Both the position numbers and the translations under genes were made by a program. 64,000 bases of DNA from Lysobacter silvisoli (lineage in GTDB: Bacteria > Pseudomonadota > Gammaproteobacteria > Xanthomonadales > Xanthomonadaceae), in assembly GCF_003382365.1 (NCBI RefSeq), contig NZ_QTSU01000001.1, positions 2,046,001-2,110,000 on the forward strand, read 5' to 3'. Below, piece after piece: positions 35,979-47,175 of the stretch (position 1 is its first letter; the number at the start of each line of letters is the position of its first letter). The notes under the pieces are model-generated. The model saw nothing but the letters and a program-made list of their open reading frames with translations, had not been told where the DNA came from and searched no databases.

Positions 35979-36506
35979 ATGCATCGGACGCGTGGAATCA
36001 CCCTGATCGAAGCCGTCATCGCGCTGTTCCTGGCCGCCACGCTGATCGCGTTGGCCGTGCCCACCTTCGCCCGCAGCCTGCAACGCGCGCGCATCGGCCA
36101 GGTGCAGATGGCGATGAGCGAGAGTTTCATGACCTCCGCCCGCACCGCCGTCGGTGGCGGCTGCGCGACGGTGCTATGCCCCTTGGCGGGCGAGGGTTGC
36201 GCCGACAACGCGGACTGGAGCCGGGGCTGGATGGTCTACGCCGACGTCGACGGCGACCGCAGCTACAGCCGCGCGGACGTGTTGGTACAGCGCACGCCGC
36301 CGTTGCGCGGGCTGCGCCTGCGCAGCACCGATGGCCGCCGCCGCGTGGTGTTCCAGACCGACGGCGGCAACGAAGGCAGCAACCTCACCTTCACGGTCTG
36401 CGCCGAAGGCGGCGGCGAGGCCGGATCGCTGGTCCTGTCCAACGCCGGCCGCTTCCGGCTGGCGCCGCCGAGCCCGGACCAGCGCCGGAGTTGCGAGGAC
36501 GCCTGA
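35979..36506 (+). CDS. GspH/FimT-type pseudopilin, divergent from the pilin operon
   Basis: A 175-residue prepilin-like protein. The leader MHRTRG is followed by the site G/ITLIEAVIALFLAATLIAL, with Ile at +1 instead of Phe and E5 present. Its core resembles FimT (DWSRGWMVYADVDGD), with two cysteine pairs (GGCATVLC, GEGC). It is a divergent paralogue of fimT. ATG 35979 gives a six-residue leader; an extension upstream would give no leader. Confidence 0.85.
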   Translation: MHRTRGITLIEAVIALFLAATLIALAVPTFARSLQRARIGQVQMAMSESFMTSARTAVGGGCATVLCPLAGEGCADNADWSRGWMVYADVDGDRSYSRADVLVQRTPPLRGLRLRSTDGRRRVVFQTDGGNEGSNLTFTVCAEGGGEAGSLVLSNAGRFRLAPPSPDQRRSCEDA

Positions 36507-36671
36507 GCCGGCGCGGCGGCGCAGCGCCGCTAGGCCGCGCTCACGCCTGCGGGGAGCGGCGATGGCCGCCGAACGGCGCCCAGACGCCTCTGGGCGGCCC
36601 CTTCCGCGGCCTTCCATACGGGGTTCCGGGTTAGACTGGCCGCCTCGCCCCTCCCCCGAGGGGCGCTTAGC

Positions 36672-37544
36672 ATGCATCGAATGTCCGAGGACGACAGTAG
36701 TAACCACACCGAACAACCCGAGAAACGGCGCTCCTGGCTGGAGCGGATCAGCTCGGCGCTCTCCGGCGAGCCCACCACTCGGGAAGACCTGGTCGAACTG
36801 CTGCGCGACGCCCAGGCCGACGGCCTGATCGCCGCAGACACCCTGCGCATGATGGAAGGCGCCATCGCGGTGTCGGACCTGACCGTGGGCGACGTGATGA
36901 TCCCGCGCTCGCAGATGGTGGTGTTGCCGGCCGACGGCAAGTTCCTGGACCTGATGAAGCGCGTGGTCGAGTCCGGCCATTCGCGCTTCCCGGTACACGG
37001 CGACGACAAGGACGAGATCCTGGGCGTGCTGCTGGCCAAGGACCTGCTGCGCGGGGTGGTCGCCGACAACGGCCCCGGCAGCATCCACGAGCTGCTGCGC
37101 CCGGCGGTGCTGATCCCCGAATCCAAGCGCCTGGACGTGTTGCTGCGCGAGTTCCGCCAGTCGCGCAACCACATGGCCATCGTCATCGACGAGCACGGCG
37201 GCGTGGCCGGCCTGCTGACCATCGAGGACGTGCTGGAGCAGATCGTCGGCGAGATCGACGACGAGCACGACGACGCCGAAGACCCCAACGCGCTGATCGC
37301 CGCGCAGGCCGACGGCCAGTACGTGGTGGACGCGCTGACCCCCATCGCCGACTTCAACGAGCGCTTCGGCGCCGACTTCGACGACGACGAGTACGACACC
37401 ATCGGCGGCCTGGTCACCGCGGCCATCGGCCATCTGCCCGAAGCCGGCGAGGAACTGACCCTGGGCCGCTTCGTGTTCCGCGTGGCCAGCGCCGACGCGC
37501 GCCGCGTGCACGCCTTCCACGTCGGCGTGCTCAGCGCCGACTGA
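36672..37544 (+). CDS. corC: CorC/HlyC-type protein (YbeX), CBS and transporter-associated domains
   Basis: A 290-residue cytoplasmic protein without membrane helices. The CBS pair (about 70-195) includes VGDVMIPRSQMVVL and MAIVIDEHGGVAGLLTIEDVLEQIVGEI. The transporter-associated (CorC_HlyC) domain follows at about 205-285. In E. coli YbeX/CorC is linked to Mg2+/Co2+ efflux and ribosome maintenance. The acidic patch DDEHDDAEDP lies between the domains. Start at 36672 or 36681 (MSEDDS). It is 155 bases ahead of the DUF4105 gene. Confidence 0.92.
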   Translation: MHRMSEDDSSNHTEQPEKRRSWLERISSALSGEPTTREDLVELLRDAQADGLIAADTLRMMEGAIAVSDLTVGDVMIPRSQMVVLPADGKFLDLMKRVVESGHSRFPVHGDDKDEILGVLLAKDLLRGVVADNGPGSIHELLRPAVLIPESKRLDVLLREFRQSRNHMAIVIDEHGGVAGLLTIEDVLEQIVGEIDDEHDDAEDPNALIAAQADGQYVVDALTPIADFNERFGADFDDDEYDTIGGLVTAAIGHLPEAGEELTLGRFVFRVASADARRVHAFHVGVLSAD

Positions 37545-37558
37545 GCGGCGCCGTCCCT

Positions 37559-37587
37559 GGGGTAGGAGCGGCGTAAGCCGCGATCGC
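37559..37587 (+). repeat. GTAG-type palindromic (REP) element after corC
   Basis: GGGGTAGGAGCGGCGTAAGC followed by CGCGATCGC: a short stem with GTAG head, same family as those at 4281, 5596-5812 and 40079-40590. It lies 14 bases after the corC stop. Confidence 0.75.
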
Positions 37588-37699
37588 CTGCCCGATACGC
37601 TGCCCAGCCTCGAGCGCCAGCGCATGGCCATCGAGGCCGAGCGCCGCGCCTGCTGTCGCCACACCCCACGCATGTGCCGTCATCCGGCCGCCGCTTAGA

Positions 37700-39016
37700 A
37701 TGGCCCGTCCCCAAGACCGGCCGCCCGCCTTGAATCCGATCCGCCGTGCCACGCCCCGCTCCGCCGTCCTGCTCGCGCTGTGGCTGTGTGCCGCCCTCGC
37801 CTTCCTGACCGCGCCTGCCCTGGCCGCAGCGCAGACCGCGCAAACCGCGTCAGCCGATACGACGGGTACCGCCGCGCCCGCGCAAACGCCGTCTGCGAGC
37901 GCGGCGCCCGCCACCACCGTCCCGCGCATCGGCGTGGCCACCATGCAGCCCGGCGAGATCTTCTGGGAACGCTTCGGACACGACGCCCTGGTGGTGCTGG
38001 ACCCGGGCACCGGCGCGGCCATCTCCTACAACTTCGGCTTCTTCGATCCCGAGGAACCGGACTTCGTCGGCCGCTTCATGCGCAACGACATGCGCTACCG
38101 CCTGGCTGCGCTGCCGTTCGAGCAGGACCTGGCGCTGTACCGCGAGGAAGGCCGCGGCGTGTCGATCCAGTGGCTGGACCTGGACGACGATCAGGCGCGC
38201 ACGCTGGCCGCGTCGCTGGCCGAGAACGCCAAGCCCGAGAACGCCTATTACCGCTACCAGTACTTCGACGACAACTGCTCCACCCGCGTGCGCGACGCCA
38301 TCGACCGCGCCCTGGGCGGAGCGCTGCGCCGGCAGATCGAAGGCCGTTCGCGCGGCAACACCCTGCGCGGCGAAGCGGTGCGGCTGGCCTCGCCGGCGCC
38401 GTGGATGTGGCTGGGCTTCGACATCGGCCTGGGCGCGGCGGCCGACAAGCCGCTGCCGGTCTGGGGCGAGGCCTACGTGCCCATGCGCCTGGCCGCGGCG
38501 CTGCGCGAAGTCAAGAACACCCAGGGGCGGCCGCTGGTGCTGTCGGAGCAGGAGATCCTGCCCCACCGCATCGCCCCCGAGCCGGCCGAAACGCGGCGCA
38601 ACTGGGTGCGCTGGGCCGCCTTCGGCGTGGTCCTGGGCTTGGCCCTGGCCGGCCTGGGCCGGCGCCGTCCGCGCGTGCTCGCGGCGCTGGCGCTGGCGCT
38701 GTGGACCCTGTGCGGCATCCTGGCCGCGCTGATGCTGTTCATCTGGTTCGGCACCGGCCACACCTATGGCTGGGGCAACCAGAACCTGCTGTTGTTCAAC
38801 CCGCTGTGCTGGCTGCTGTGGCTGGGCGGCTGGCGCATCCTGCGCGGCCGCGAGGCCGGCCCCTGGTTCCAGCGGCTGCTGCTGACGGTGGCCGCCTGCG
38901 CGGTGCTGGCGCTGTTCCTGCACGGCCTGCCGACCCAGCCGCAGCGCAACGCGCACTGGATCGCGCTGATGCTGCCGCTGCACCTGGGCCTGCTGCTGGG
39001 CCTGCGCAAGCGCTGA
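37700..39016 (+). CDS. DUF4105 / Lnb-like membrane protein, candidate lipoprotein N-acyltransferase
   Basis: A 438-residue protein. After a signal sequence (PRSAVLLALWLCAALAFLTAPALA) comes a periplasmic DUF4105 domain, about residues 75-310. It has a conserved-looking histidine H94 (FWERFGHDALVVL) and cysteine C193 in YQYFDDNCSTRVRD. The C-terminal third has five hydrophobic helices (about 313-330, 336-360, 369-385, 393-410, 418-434). This matches the periplasmic-domain plus five-helix layout of Lnb, the lipoprotein N-acyltransferase described in Bacteroides. It lies after corC, where E. coli has lnt. Its enzymatic role here is an inference. Confidence 0.8.
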   Translation: MARPQDRPPALNPIRRATPRSAVLLALWLCAALAFLTAPALAAAQTAQTASADTTGTAAPAQTPSASAAPATTVPRIGVATMQPGEIFWERFGHDALVVLDPGTGAAISYNFGFFDPEEPDFVGRFMRNDMRYRLAALPFEQDLALYREEGRGVSIQWLDLDDDQARTLAASLAENAKPENAYYRYQYFDDNCSTRVRDAIDRALGGALRRQIEGRSRGNTLRGEAVRLASPAPWMWLGFDIGLGAAADKPLPVWGEAYVPMRLAAALREVKNTQGRPLVLSEQEILPHRIAPEPAETRRNWVRWAAFGVVLGLALAGLGRRRPRVLAALALALWTLCGILAALMLFIWFGTGHTYGWGNQNLLLFNPLCWLLWLGGWRILRGREAGPWFQRLLLTVAACAVLALFLHGLPTQPQRNAHWIALMLPLHLGLLLGLRKR

Positions 39017-39057
39017 ATGCCCGCTGCGGCTTGCCGCGACGGGCGCGCACGGGCACG

Positions 39058-40059
39058 ATGCGCGCAATGAAGGATCCCAGCCTGCCCCAGTGCGTGATCA
39101 ACTGCGCCGCCTACGACCGCAACGGCGTGCGCCGCGACATCAGCCTGGACCGGATCAGCGACGTGCTCGCGGTCGACGACGGCAGCTTCGTCTGGGTTGG
39201 CCTGTACGAGCCCGACGAGGGCATCCTGGAAAAATTGCAGGAAGAGTTCTGCCTGCACGATCTGGCCATCGAGGACGCGCATAACGCGCACCAGCGGCCC
39301 AAGATCGAAAGCTACGGCAATTCGCTGTTCATCGTGGTCCACACCGCGCAGACCGTGGACAGCCACATCCGCTTCGGCGAGACCCACCTGTTCGTTGGCC
39401 CGCGCTACCTGGTGACCGTGCGTCACGGCGCGTCCAGCAGCTACGCCGCCGCGCGCACGCGCCTGGAGCGCGAGTCCGAGGAACTGCGCCACGGACCGGC
39501 CTCGGCGCTGTACGTGGTGCTGGACATGGTGGTGGACAACTTCACCCCGATCGTCGACGAGTTCAGCCAGGAGCTCAACGCCCTGGAAAAGGACGTGTTC
39601 GCCGAGGACTTCCGCAAGGGCACGGTGGAGAAGCTGTACGACCTCAAGCGCGAGCTGACCCGGCTGCGCATGGCGGTGGCGCCGCTGCAGGACATCCTGG
39701 GCCAGCTGGCGCGCTCGCGCAGTTCGCTGATCGACGAGGAAAGCCAGCTCTACTTCCGCGACGTGCTCGACCACGCCGTGCGCATCAACGAAACCACCGA
39801 CACCCTGCGCGAAATGCTGACCGCGGCGATGAGCGTGAACCTGTCGCTGGTGACCATCCGCCAGGGCGAGGTGGTCAAGCGCCTGGCCGGCTGGGCCGCG
39901 CTGCTGGCCGCGCCGACCCTGATCGCCAGTTGGTACGGCATGAACTTCAAGCACATGCCGGAACTGGCGGGCGAGCACAGCTACTGGATCATGATCGGCG
40001 CCACCATCACCGTCTGCGTGGTGCTGTTCGGCTTCCTGCGCCGGGCGAAGTGGCTGTAG
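39058..40059 (+). CDS. corA: CorA-family divalent metal ion transporter
   Basis: A 333-residue inner-membrane channel for Mg2+/Co2+ type ions. The large N-terminal cytoplasmic domain includes HDLAIEDAHNAHQRPKIE and VGPRYLVTVRHG. The helix LAGWAALLAAPTLIASWYGMN ends with the signature GMN, then FKHMPEL, and a second helix (YWIMIGATITVCVVLFGFL) precedes the tail RRAKWL. Start at 39058 or at 39067 (MKDPSLP). The last 14 codons and stop are duplicated 264 bases downstream (see 40012-40548). Confidence 0.95.
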   Translation: MRAMKDPSLPQCVINCAAYDRNGVRRDISLDRISDVLAVDDGSFVWVGLYEPDEGILEKLQEEFCLHDLAIEDAHNAHQRPKIESYGNSLFIVVHTAQTVDSHIRFGETHLFVGPRYLVTVRHGASSSYAAARTRLERESEELRHGPASALYVVLDMVVDNFTPIVDEFSQELNALEKDVFAEDFRKGTVEKLYDLKRELTRLRMAVAPLQDILGQLARSRSSLIDEESQLYFRDVLDHAVRINETTDTLREMLTAAMSVNLSLVTIRQGEVVKRLAGWAALLAAPTLIASWYGMNFKHMPELAGEHSYWIMIGATITVCVVLFGFLRRAKWL

Positions 40060-40548
40060 CCGCGACGCAGCCCGCTTTGGGGAGGAGCGGCGCCAGCCGC
40101 GACCGCGCAAATACGCAAGCCGGCGTGTGCCGGATAGGCACGATGCACTTACATGCTCAGGCGCCGGCGAGAACGTCGACCCAGGCGCGTGCCGACGCCC
40201 CCAAGATCACGGTCGCGGCTCACGCCGCTCCTACCCCACAGCACGGCTTGTCCGCCTTCCGTGGGAGCGACGTGAGTCTGCGTGGTGCTGTTCGGCTTCC
40301 TGCGCCGGGCGAAGTGGCTGTAGCCGCCACGCACGCAGCCCGCTTTGGGGTAGGAGCGGCGCAAGCCGCGACCGCGGCAATACGCGGGCCGGCGTGTGCA
40401 GGATGGGCACGATGCACGCACATGTTCAGGCGTTGGCGAGAACGTCGACCCAGGCGCGTGCCGACGCCCCCCAAGATCACGGTCGCGGCTGACGCCGCTC
40501 CTACCCCACAGCAGGGCATGTCCGCCTTCTGTGGGAGCGACGTGAGTC
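40012..40548 (+). repeat. Tandem duplication (about 264-270 bp) that includes the corA 3' end
   Basis: Copy 1 runs about 40012-40278 and copy 2 about 40276-40548. Both start GTCTGCGTGGTGCTGTTCGG and include the corA tail with its TAG. They run on through the same palindromes and end at GTGGGAGCGACGTGAGTC. The offset is 264 bases at the left end and 270 at the right, so a few indels and roughly ten percent substitutions have accumulated. Only a GTC-sized overlap is seen at the junction. Confidence 0.85.
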
Positions 40549-40590
40549 GCGATGGAACCTCGGGACTAGATCGCGGCTCATGCCGCTCCC
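40079..40590. repeat. Array of GTAG-type and related palindromes
   Basis: Elements of the GGGGTAGGAGCGGCG/CGCCGCTCCTACCCC type lie at about 40079-40107 (head GGAG), 40210-40237, 40347-40376, 40480-40507 and 40570-40590 (degenerate). The first four form two inverted pairs, one per copy of the tandem duplication. A second palindrome type, GTGGGAGCGACGTGAGTCGC, is at 40531-40550, with a partial copy at 40261-40278. The region 40060-40739 has no gene; the cstA promoter should be near its right end. Confidence 0.75.
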
Positions 40591-40739
40591 GCAGAGACAG
40601 CAAAGCGCGGCCGTCCGCCCTGCTGAACAGCCCCAGGCACCACACCGTACGACCAAAGTACTAGCCGCTATGCGGCGCTGCGCATTGACCCCGGGCGGAC
40701 CCAGGGGCGACGCTGCTACGGTCCATACGGAGGCGCGTC

Positions 40740-42800
40740 ATGAAAGGTCTGTCCTGGCTCGGTTGGGGCCTGCTCGCGGTGTTGGCGGCGTTCTGCCTGG
40801 GAACGATCGCGCTGAACCGCGGCGAGTCGATCAGCGCGATGTGGCTGGTGGTCGCGGCGGTGTGCACCTTCACCGTGGCCTACCGCTTCTACGGGCGCTA
40901 CATCGCCCAGCGCGCGCTGATGGTCGACGGCCGCCGCGCCACCCCGGCCTGGCGCCGCAACGACGGCCTGGACTACGTGCCCACCGAGAAGAGCGTGGTG
41001 TTCGGCCACCACTTCGCCGCGATCGCCGGTGCCGGCCCGCTGGTGGGCCCGGTGCTGGCCGCGCAGATGGGTTACCTGCCCGGCACCTTGTGGATCCTGT
41101 TCGGCGTGGTCATGGCCGGCGCGGTCCAGGACATGCTGGTGCTGTTCTTCTCCACCCGCCGCGACGGCCGCTCGCTGGGCGAGATGATCCGCGCCGAGAT
41201 GGGCCCGGCCGCGGGCGTGATCTCGATGATCGGCATCCTGATGATCATGGTGATCCTGCTGGCGGTGCTGGCGCTGGTCGTGGTCAAGGCGCTGGCGGAA
41301 AGCCCCTGGGGCACCTTCACCGTGGCCATGACCATTCCCATCGCGATCCTGATGGGCGTGTACCTGCGCTACTTCCGCCCGGGCCGCATCCTGGAGGTCT
41401 CGATCATCGGCTTCGTCCTGCTGCTGCTGGCGATCTGGCTGGGCGGCCAGGTCGCCGCGCACCCGACCTGGGGCGAGGTCTTCCACCTCAAGGGCACCAC
41501 CCTGGCCTGGCTGATGATCGGCTACGGCTTCATCGCCTCGGTGCTGCCGGTGTGGTTCCTGCTGGCGCCGCGCGACTACCTGTCCACCTTCCTCAAGATC
41601 GGCACCGTGCTGGTGCTGGCGCTGGCCATCGTGATCGCCGCGCCGCATCTGCAGATGCCGGCCATCACGCCCTTCGTCGACGGCACCGGTCCGGTGTTCT
41701 CGGGCAAGCTGTTCCCGTTCCTGTTCATCACCATCGCCTGCGGCGCGGTGTCGGGCTTCCACTCGCTGATTTCCTCCGGCACCACGCCCAAGATGATCTC
41801 CAGCGAAGCCGACGTGCGCCTGGTCGGCTACGGCGGCATGCTGATGGAGGCCTTCGTCGCGATCATGGCGCTGATCGCCGCCTGCGTGCTGCAGCCGGGC
41901 GTGTACTTCGCGATGAACGCGCCGGCCGCGCTGATCGGCACCACCGCCGAGTCCGCGGCCACCGCGATCTCCAACTGGGGCTTCGTCGTCACCCCGGACA
42001 TGCTGACCATGACCGCCAAGGAGATCGGCGAGAGCACCATCCTCTCGCGCACCGGCGGCGCGCCGACGCTGGCGGTGGGCATGGCCCAGATCCTGCACGG
42101 GCTGATTCCGGGCGACGGCATGATGGCGTTCTGGTACCACTACGCGATCCTGTTCGAAGCGCTGTTCATCCTGACCACGATCGACGCCGGCACGCGCGTG
42201 GCCCGCTTCATGATCCAGGAACTGATCGGCCTGGCCTACGCACCGTTCCAGCGCACCGACAGCTGGGTGGCCAATATCGGCAGCACCTTGCTGGCGGTGG
42301 CCATGTGGGGCTACTTCCTGTACCAGGGCGTGGTCGATCCGCTGGGCGGCATCAACACCCTGTGGCCGCTGTTCGGCATCGCCAACCAGATGCTGGCGGG
42401 CATGGCGCTGGTGTTCTGCACCGTGGTGATGGTGAAGATGAAGCGCGAGAAGTACCTGTGGATCCCGCTGATCCCCACCGCCTGGCTGCTGGTATGCACG
42501 CTGACCGCGGGCTGGCAGAAGCTGTTCGATCCCAACCCCAAGATCGGCTTCATCGCCAATGCGCGCAAGTTCGCCGACGCGGCCGCGCGCGGCGAGGTGC
42601 TGGCGCCGGCCAAGTCGGTGGAGGAAATGCAGCGGGTGGTGTTCAACAACTACGTCGACGCCGGCCTGACCGCGCTGTTCGTGGCGGTGGTGATCGCCAC
42701 GGTGTTCTTCGGCCTGCGCGCGGCGTTCGCGGCGCGACGCAATCCGGTCGCCACCGCCAAGGAGAGCGACTATGTCGCGCTGGAAACGCTGGCTCGCTGA
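40740..42800 (+). CDS. cstA: CstA-family transporter (carbon starvation protein A; peptide/pyruvate uptake)
   Basis: A 686-residue polytopic membrane protein with about 16-18 helices. CstA family signatures are [21 protein letters not shown] and the segment [32 protein letters not shown] also fits. CstA and BtsT of E. coli take up peptides and pyruvate under carbon limitation. It ends inside the next gene (29-base overlap with ybdD), the usual cstA-ybdD arrangement. Cra or CRP control cannot be read from the sequence. Confidence 0.95.
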   Translation: MKGLSWLGWGLLAVLAAFCLGTIALNRGESISAMWLVVAAVCTFTVAYRFYGRYIAQRALMVDGRRATPAWRRNDGLDYVPTEKSVVFGHHFAAIAGAGPLVGPVLAAQMGYLPGTLWILFGVVMAGAVQDMLVLFFSTRRDGRSLGEMIRAEMGPAAGVISMIGILMIMVILLAVLALVVVKALAESPWGTFTVAMTIPIAILMGVYLRYFRPGRILEVSIIGFVLLLLAIWLGGQVAAHPTWGEVFHLKGTTLAWLMIGYGFIASVLPVWFLLAPRDYLSTFLKIGTVLVLALAIVIAAPHLQMPAITPFVDGTGPVFSGKLFPFLFITIACGAVSGFHSLISSGTTPKMISSEADVRLVGYGGMLMEAFVAIMALIAACVLQPGVYFAMNAPAALIGTTAESAATAISNWGFVVTPDMLTMTAKEIGESTILSRTGGAPTLAVGMAQILHGLIPGDGMMAFWYHYAILFEALFILTTIDAGTRVARFMIQELIGLAYAPFQRTDSWVANIGSTLLAVAMWGYFLYQGVVDPLGGINTLWPLFGIANQMLAGMALVFCTVVMVKMKREKYLWIPLIPTAWLLVCTLTAGWQKLFDPNPKIGFIANARKFADAAARGEVLAPAKSVEEMQRVVFNNYVDAGLTALFVAVVIATVFFGLRAAFAARRNPVATAKESDYVALETLAR

Positions 42801-43008
42801 AGCGGCCGCGCTGACGGTTCGCGGCTTGCGCGCGTGGTGGCGCGCGGCCGCGCAGACCGCGCGCCTGGCCATCGGCATCCCCGATTACGACGTATACGTG
42901 GAACACATGCGCCGCACCCATCCGGAGCTACCGCCGATGGATCGGGACGCGTTCTTCCACGAGCGCATGATGGCGCGTTACGGCAAGGGCCGGTCGCGCT
43001 GTTGTTGA
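42772..43008 (+). CDS. YbdD/YjiX family small protein (DUF466)
   Basis: A 78-residue protein with the family pattern: basic amphipathic N-terminus ([20 protein letters not shown]), then [19 protein letters not shown] and [15 protein letters not shown]. It ends SRCC, as these proteins often do. It overlaps the end of cstA by 29 bases. Partners of this kind are needed for transport by CstA/BtsT in E. coli; this is known of the family and not shown here. Confidence 0.9.
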   Translation: MSRWKRWLAEAAALTVRGLRAWWRAAAQTARLAIGIPDYDVYVEHMRRTHPELPPMDRDAFFHERMMARYGKGRSRCC

Positions 43009-43016
43009 TGCGCTTT

Positions 43017-43130
43017 TGCCTCCCCCTTTGGAAAAGGGGGATTGAGGGGGATTTGCTTTGCTGCGCGCCACGCCATTGCGACCTGAAAGCAAATCCTCCC
43101 CAACCCTCCTTTTTCAAAGGAGGGAGCTAA
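43017..43130. repeat. Paired palindromes of the AAATCCCCCT/AGGGGGATTT family
   Basis: CCCCCTTTGGAAAAGGGGGA (from about 43022) is followed by TTGAGGGGGATTTGCTTT. A second, related palindrome is at about 43103-43126 (CCCTCCTTTTTCAAAGGAGGG), preceded by AAGCAAATCC. A related copy lies at 4188-4224. It lies between ybdD and a terminator. Confidence 0.75.
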
Positions 43131-43134
43131 AAGC

Positions 43135-43161
43135 AAAGGGCCGCCCATGAGGCGGCCCTTT
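43135..43161. terminator. Bidirectional terminator between ybdD and the S9 peptidase
   Basis: Perfect 11-bp stem AAAGGGCCGCC/GGCGGCCCTTT with a 5-base loop. A-rich and T-rich ends flank it, giving a short U-run on both strands (CCCTTTGC on +, CCCTTTGC on -). It lies between converging genes. Confidence 0.75.
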
Positions 43162-43193
43162 GCATGTCGGCGGCGGCCCCTCAGGACCACCGC

Positions 43194-45272
<2,079 letters not shown>

Positions 45273-45424
45273 AGGAGCTCCGGGCGGGACCAAAACGCCG
45301 ATGGTAGGGGCCGGGCGGCGCGCCCGCAAAGGCCGGCGGTCATCCCCGCGCCGGGGCCGGCGGCCGCGCCGGCGCCGCTATACTCCGTCGATTGTCCCGA
45401 AAGCCCTCCTTCCGGAGCCCCGTA

Positions 45425-47155
45425 GTGACCGTACCCGCTACCGCATCATCGCCGGCTTCCGGCGAGTTCTTCGGCCATCCCAAGGGCCTGTACGTCTGCT
45501 TCTTCACCGAAATGTGGGAGCGCTTCTCCTTCTACGGCATGAAGGCGCTGCTGCTGCTGTACCTGCTGAAGTACCACCTGTTCACCGACGACGCCGGCTA
45601 CGACCTGCTCGGCGCCTACGGCGGCCTGGTCTACGCCATGCCGGTGATCGGCGGCCTGCTCGCCGACCGCTACCTGGGCATGCGCAAAGCGGTGGTGCTG
45701 GGCGGCGTGCTGCTGGTGCTGGGCCATTTGGGCATGGCCTTCGAGGGTCACGCCGCCACCCGCCTGGCCGACGGTACGGTCCAGCGCGACGAGGGCGCGC
45801 TGCAGATCTTCTACCTGTCGCTGGCGCTGATCATCATGGGCGTGGGCTTCCTCAAGCCCAACATCTCCACCATCGTCGGCAAGCTCTACCCCGAGAACGA
45901 CCCGCGCCGCGATTCGGGCTTCACCCTGTTCTACGCCGGCATCAACGTGGGCGCGATGTTCGCCAGCCTGATCTGCGCGTTCCTGGGCGAGACCTACGGC
46001 TGGAAGTACGGCTTCGGCGCCGCCGGCGTGGGCATGGTGGCCGGCCTGATCATGTTCATCTGGGGCCAGAAGTACCTGCACGGCCATGCCGAACCGGCCA
46101 ACCCCGCGCTGCTGCGCGAGCGCATCGCCGGCCTGCCGCGCGAGTGGTGGATCTACCTGGGCTCGTTCGCCGGCGTGGCCGTGGTCTGGCTGCTGATCCA
46201 GCGCACCGACACCGTGCACGGCGCCATGCACCTGATCGCCGCCGGCTTCGGCCTGTGGTTCGTGTACTTCCTGGTCACCCAATGCGACAAGGTGCAGCGC
46301 GAACAGATGATCTCGCTGCTGCTGATGATCATCGGCGTGCTGGTGTTCTTCACCCTGTACGAGCAGACCTACGGCAGCTGGATCACCTTCAGCGACCGCC
46401 TGCTGACCAAGGACATGTTCCCCAGCCTCAGCGGAGTCAGCGCCAGCGCCCTGCCGTGGTCGCTGTTCCTGCTGGCGGCCAGCCCGTTCCTGATGATCGC
46501 CGCGCTCAAGGCCAGCGATCGCGGCAACGCCGGCCTGGCCCGGACCATGGTCGTGCTGCTGGGCCTGGGCCTGGCCGTGGCCTGCTTCCACGACGTGGTG
46601 CTCAAGCCGCAGACCGCCGGTTCGCTGACCTTCCTGGGTTCGTTCTTCATCATCGTGCTGTCGCCGATCTTCGCCTGGCTGTGGCCGTGGCTGGAGCGGC
46701 GCGGGCTCAATCCCAGCAAGCCGGCCAAGATCGCCATCGGCCTGATCGTGGCGGGCCTGGCCTTCGTGCCGCTGATGCTGGCCGCGCAGGCCACCGCCGG
46801 TGGCGCGATGGCCAGCGTGTGGTGGCTGGTGCTGGCCTACTTCGTGCTCGAGGTCGGCGAGATGTGCCTGTCGCCGATCGGCCTGTCCGCGGTCACCCAG
46901 CTGTCGGTGGCGCGCGTGGTCGGCCTGATGATGGGCGGCTTCTGGCTGGCCACGGCCTACTCGGAAGTGCTGGCCGCGCAGTTCGGCAAGCTGGCCTCGC
47001 TGGACCTGCCCGAGGGCGCCGCGGTCGATTTCGCCGTGGCCAGCGCCAAGTACGGCGAGTTGTTCCAGCTGATGATGTGGATCGGCATCGGCTCGGGCGT
47101 GCTGTACTTCCTGATCTCGCCGTTGCTGCGCCGGTGGATGCACGGGGTGAAGTGA
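45425..47155 (+). CDS. POT/PTR family proton-dependent oligopeptide transporter
   Basis: A 576-residue transporter with about 14 helices. The family motif ExxERF(S/Y)(F/Y)YG is EMWERFSFYG. The second motif, about residues 160-180 (NDPRRDSGFTLFYAGINVGA), is also present. GTG at 45425 is preferred as start (CGGAG upstream); a TTG 11 codons earlier is the alternative. A TATACT at 45379-45384 may be a -10 element. It should import di/tripeptides released by the neighbouring secreted peptidases. Confidence 0.95.
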   Translation: MTVPATASSPASGEFFGHPKGLYVCFFTEMWERFSFYGMKALLLLYLLKYHLFTDDAGYDLLGAYGGLVYAMPVIGGLLADRYLGMRKAVVLGGVLLVLGHLGMAFEGHAATRLADGTVQRDEGALQIFYLSLALIIMGVGFLKPNISTIVGKLYPENDPRRDSGFTLFYAGINVGAMFASLICAFLGETYGWKYGFGAAGVGMVAGLIMFIWGQKYLHGHAEPANPALLRERIAGLPREWWIYLGSFAGVAVVWLLIQRTDTVHGAMHLIAAGFGLWFVYFLVTQCDKVQREQMISLLLMIIGVLVFFTLYEQTYGSWITFSDRLLTKDMFPSLSGVSASALPWSLFLLAASPFLMIAALKASDRGNAGLARTMVVLLGLGLAVACFHDVVLKPQTAGSLTFLGSFFIIVLSPIFAWLWPWLERRGLNPSKPAKIAIGLIVAGLAFVPLMLAAQATAGGAMASVWWLVLAYFVLEVGEMCLSPIGLSAVTQLSVARVVGLMMGGFWLATAYSEVLAAQFGKLASLDLPEGAAVDFAVASAKYGELFQLMMWIGIGSGVLYFLISPLLRRWMHGVK

Positions 47156-47175
47156 GGCCCGGCACCGTCGAACAG

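Noticed and set aside
40079-40590. CRISPR array in the repeat cluster after corA
   Set aside because: The repeats are inverted palindromes and one tandem duplication, with no regular spacers and no cas genes.
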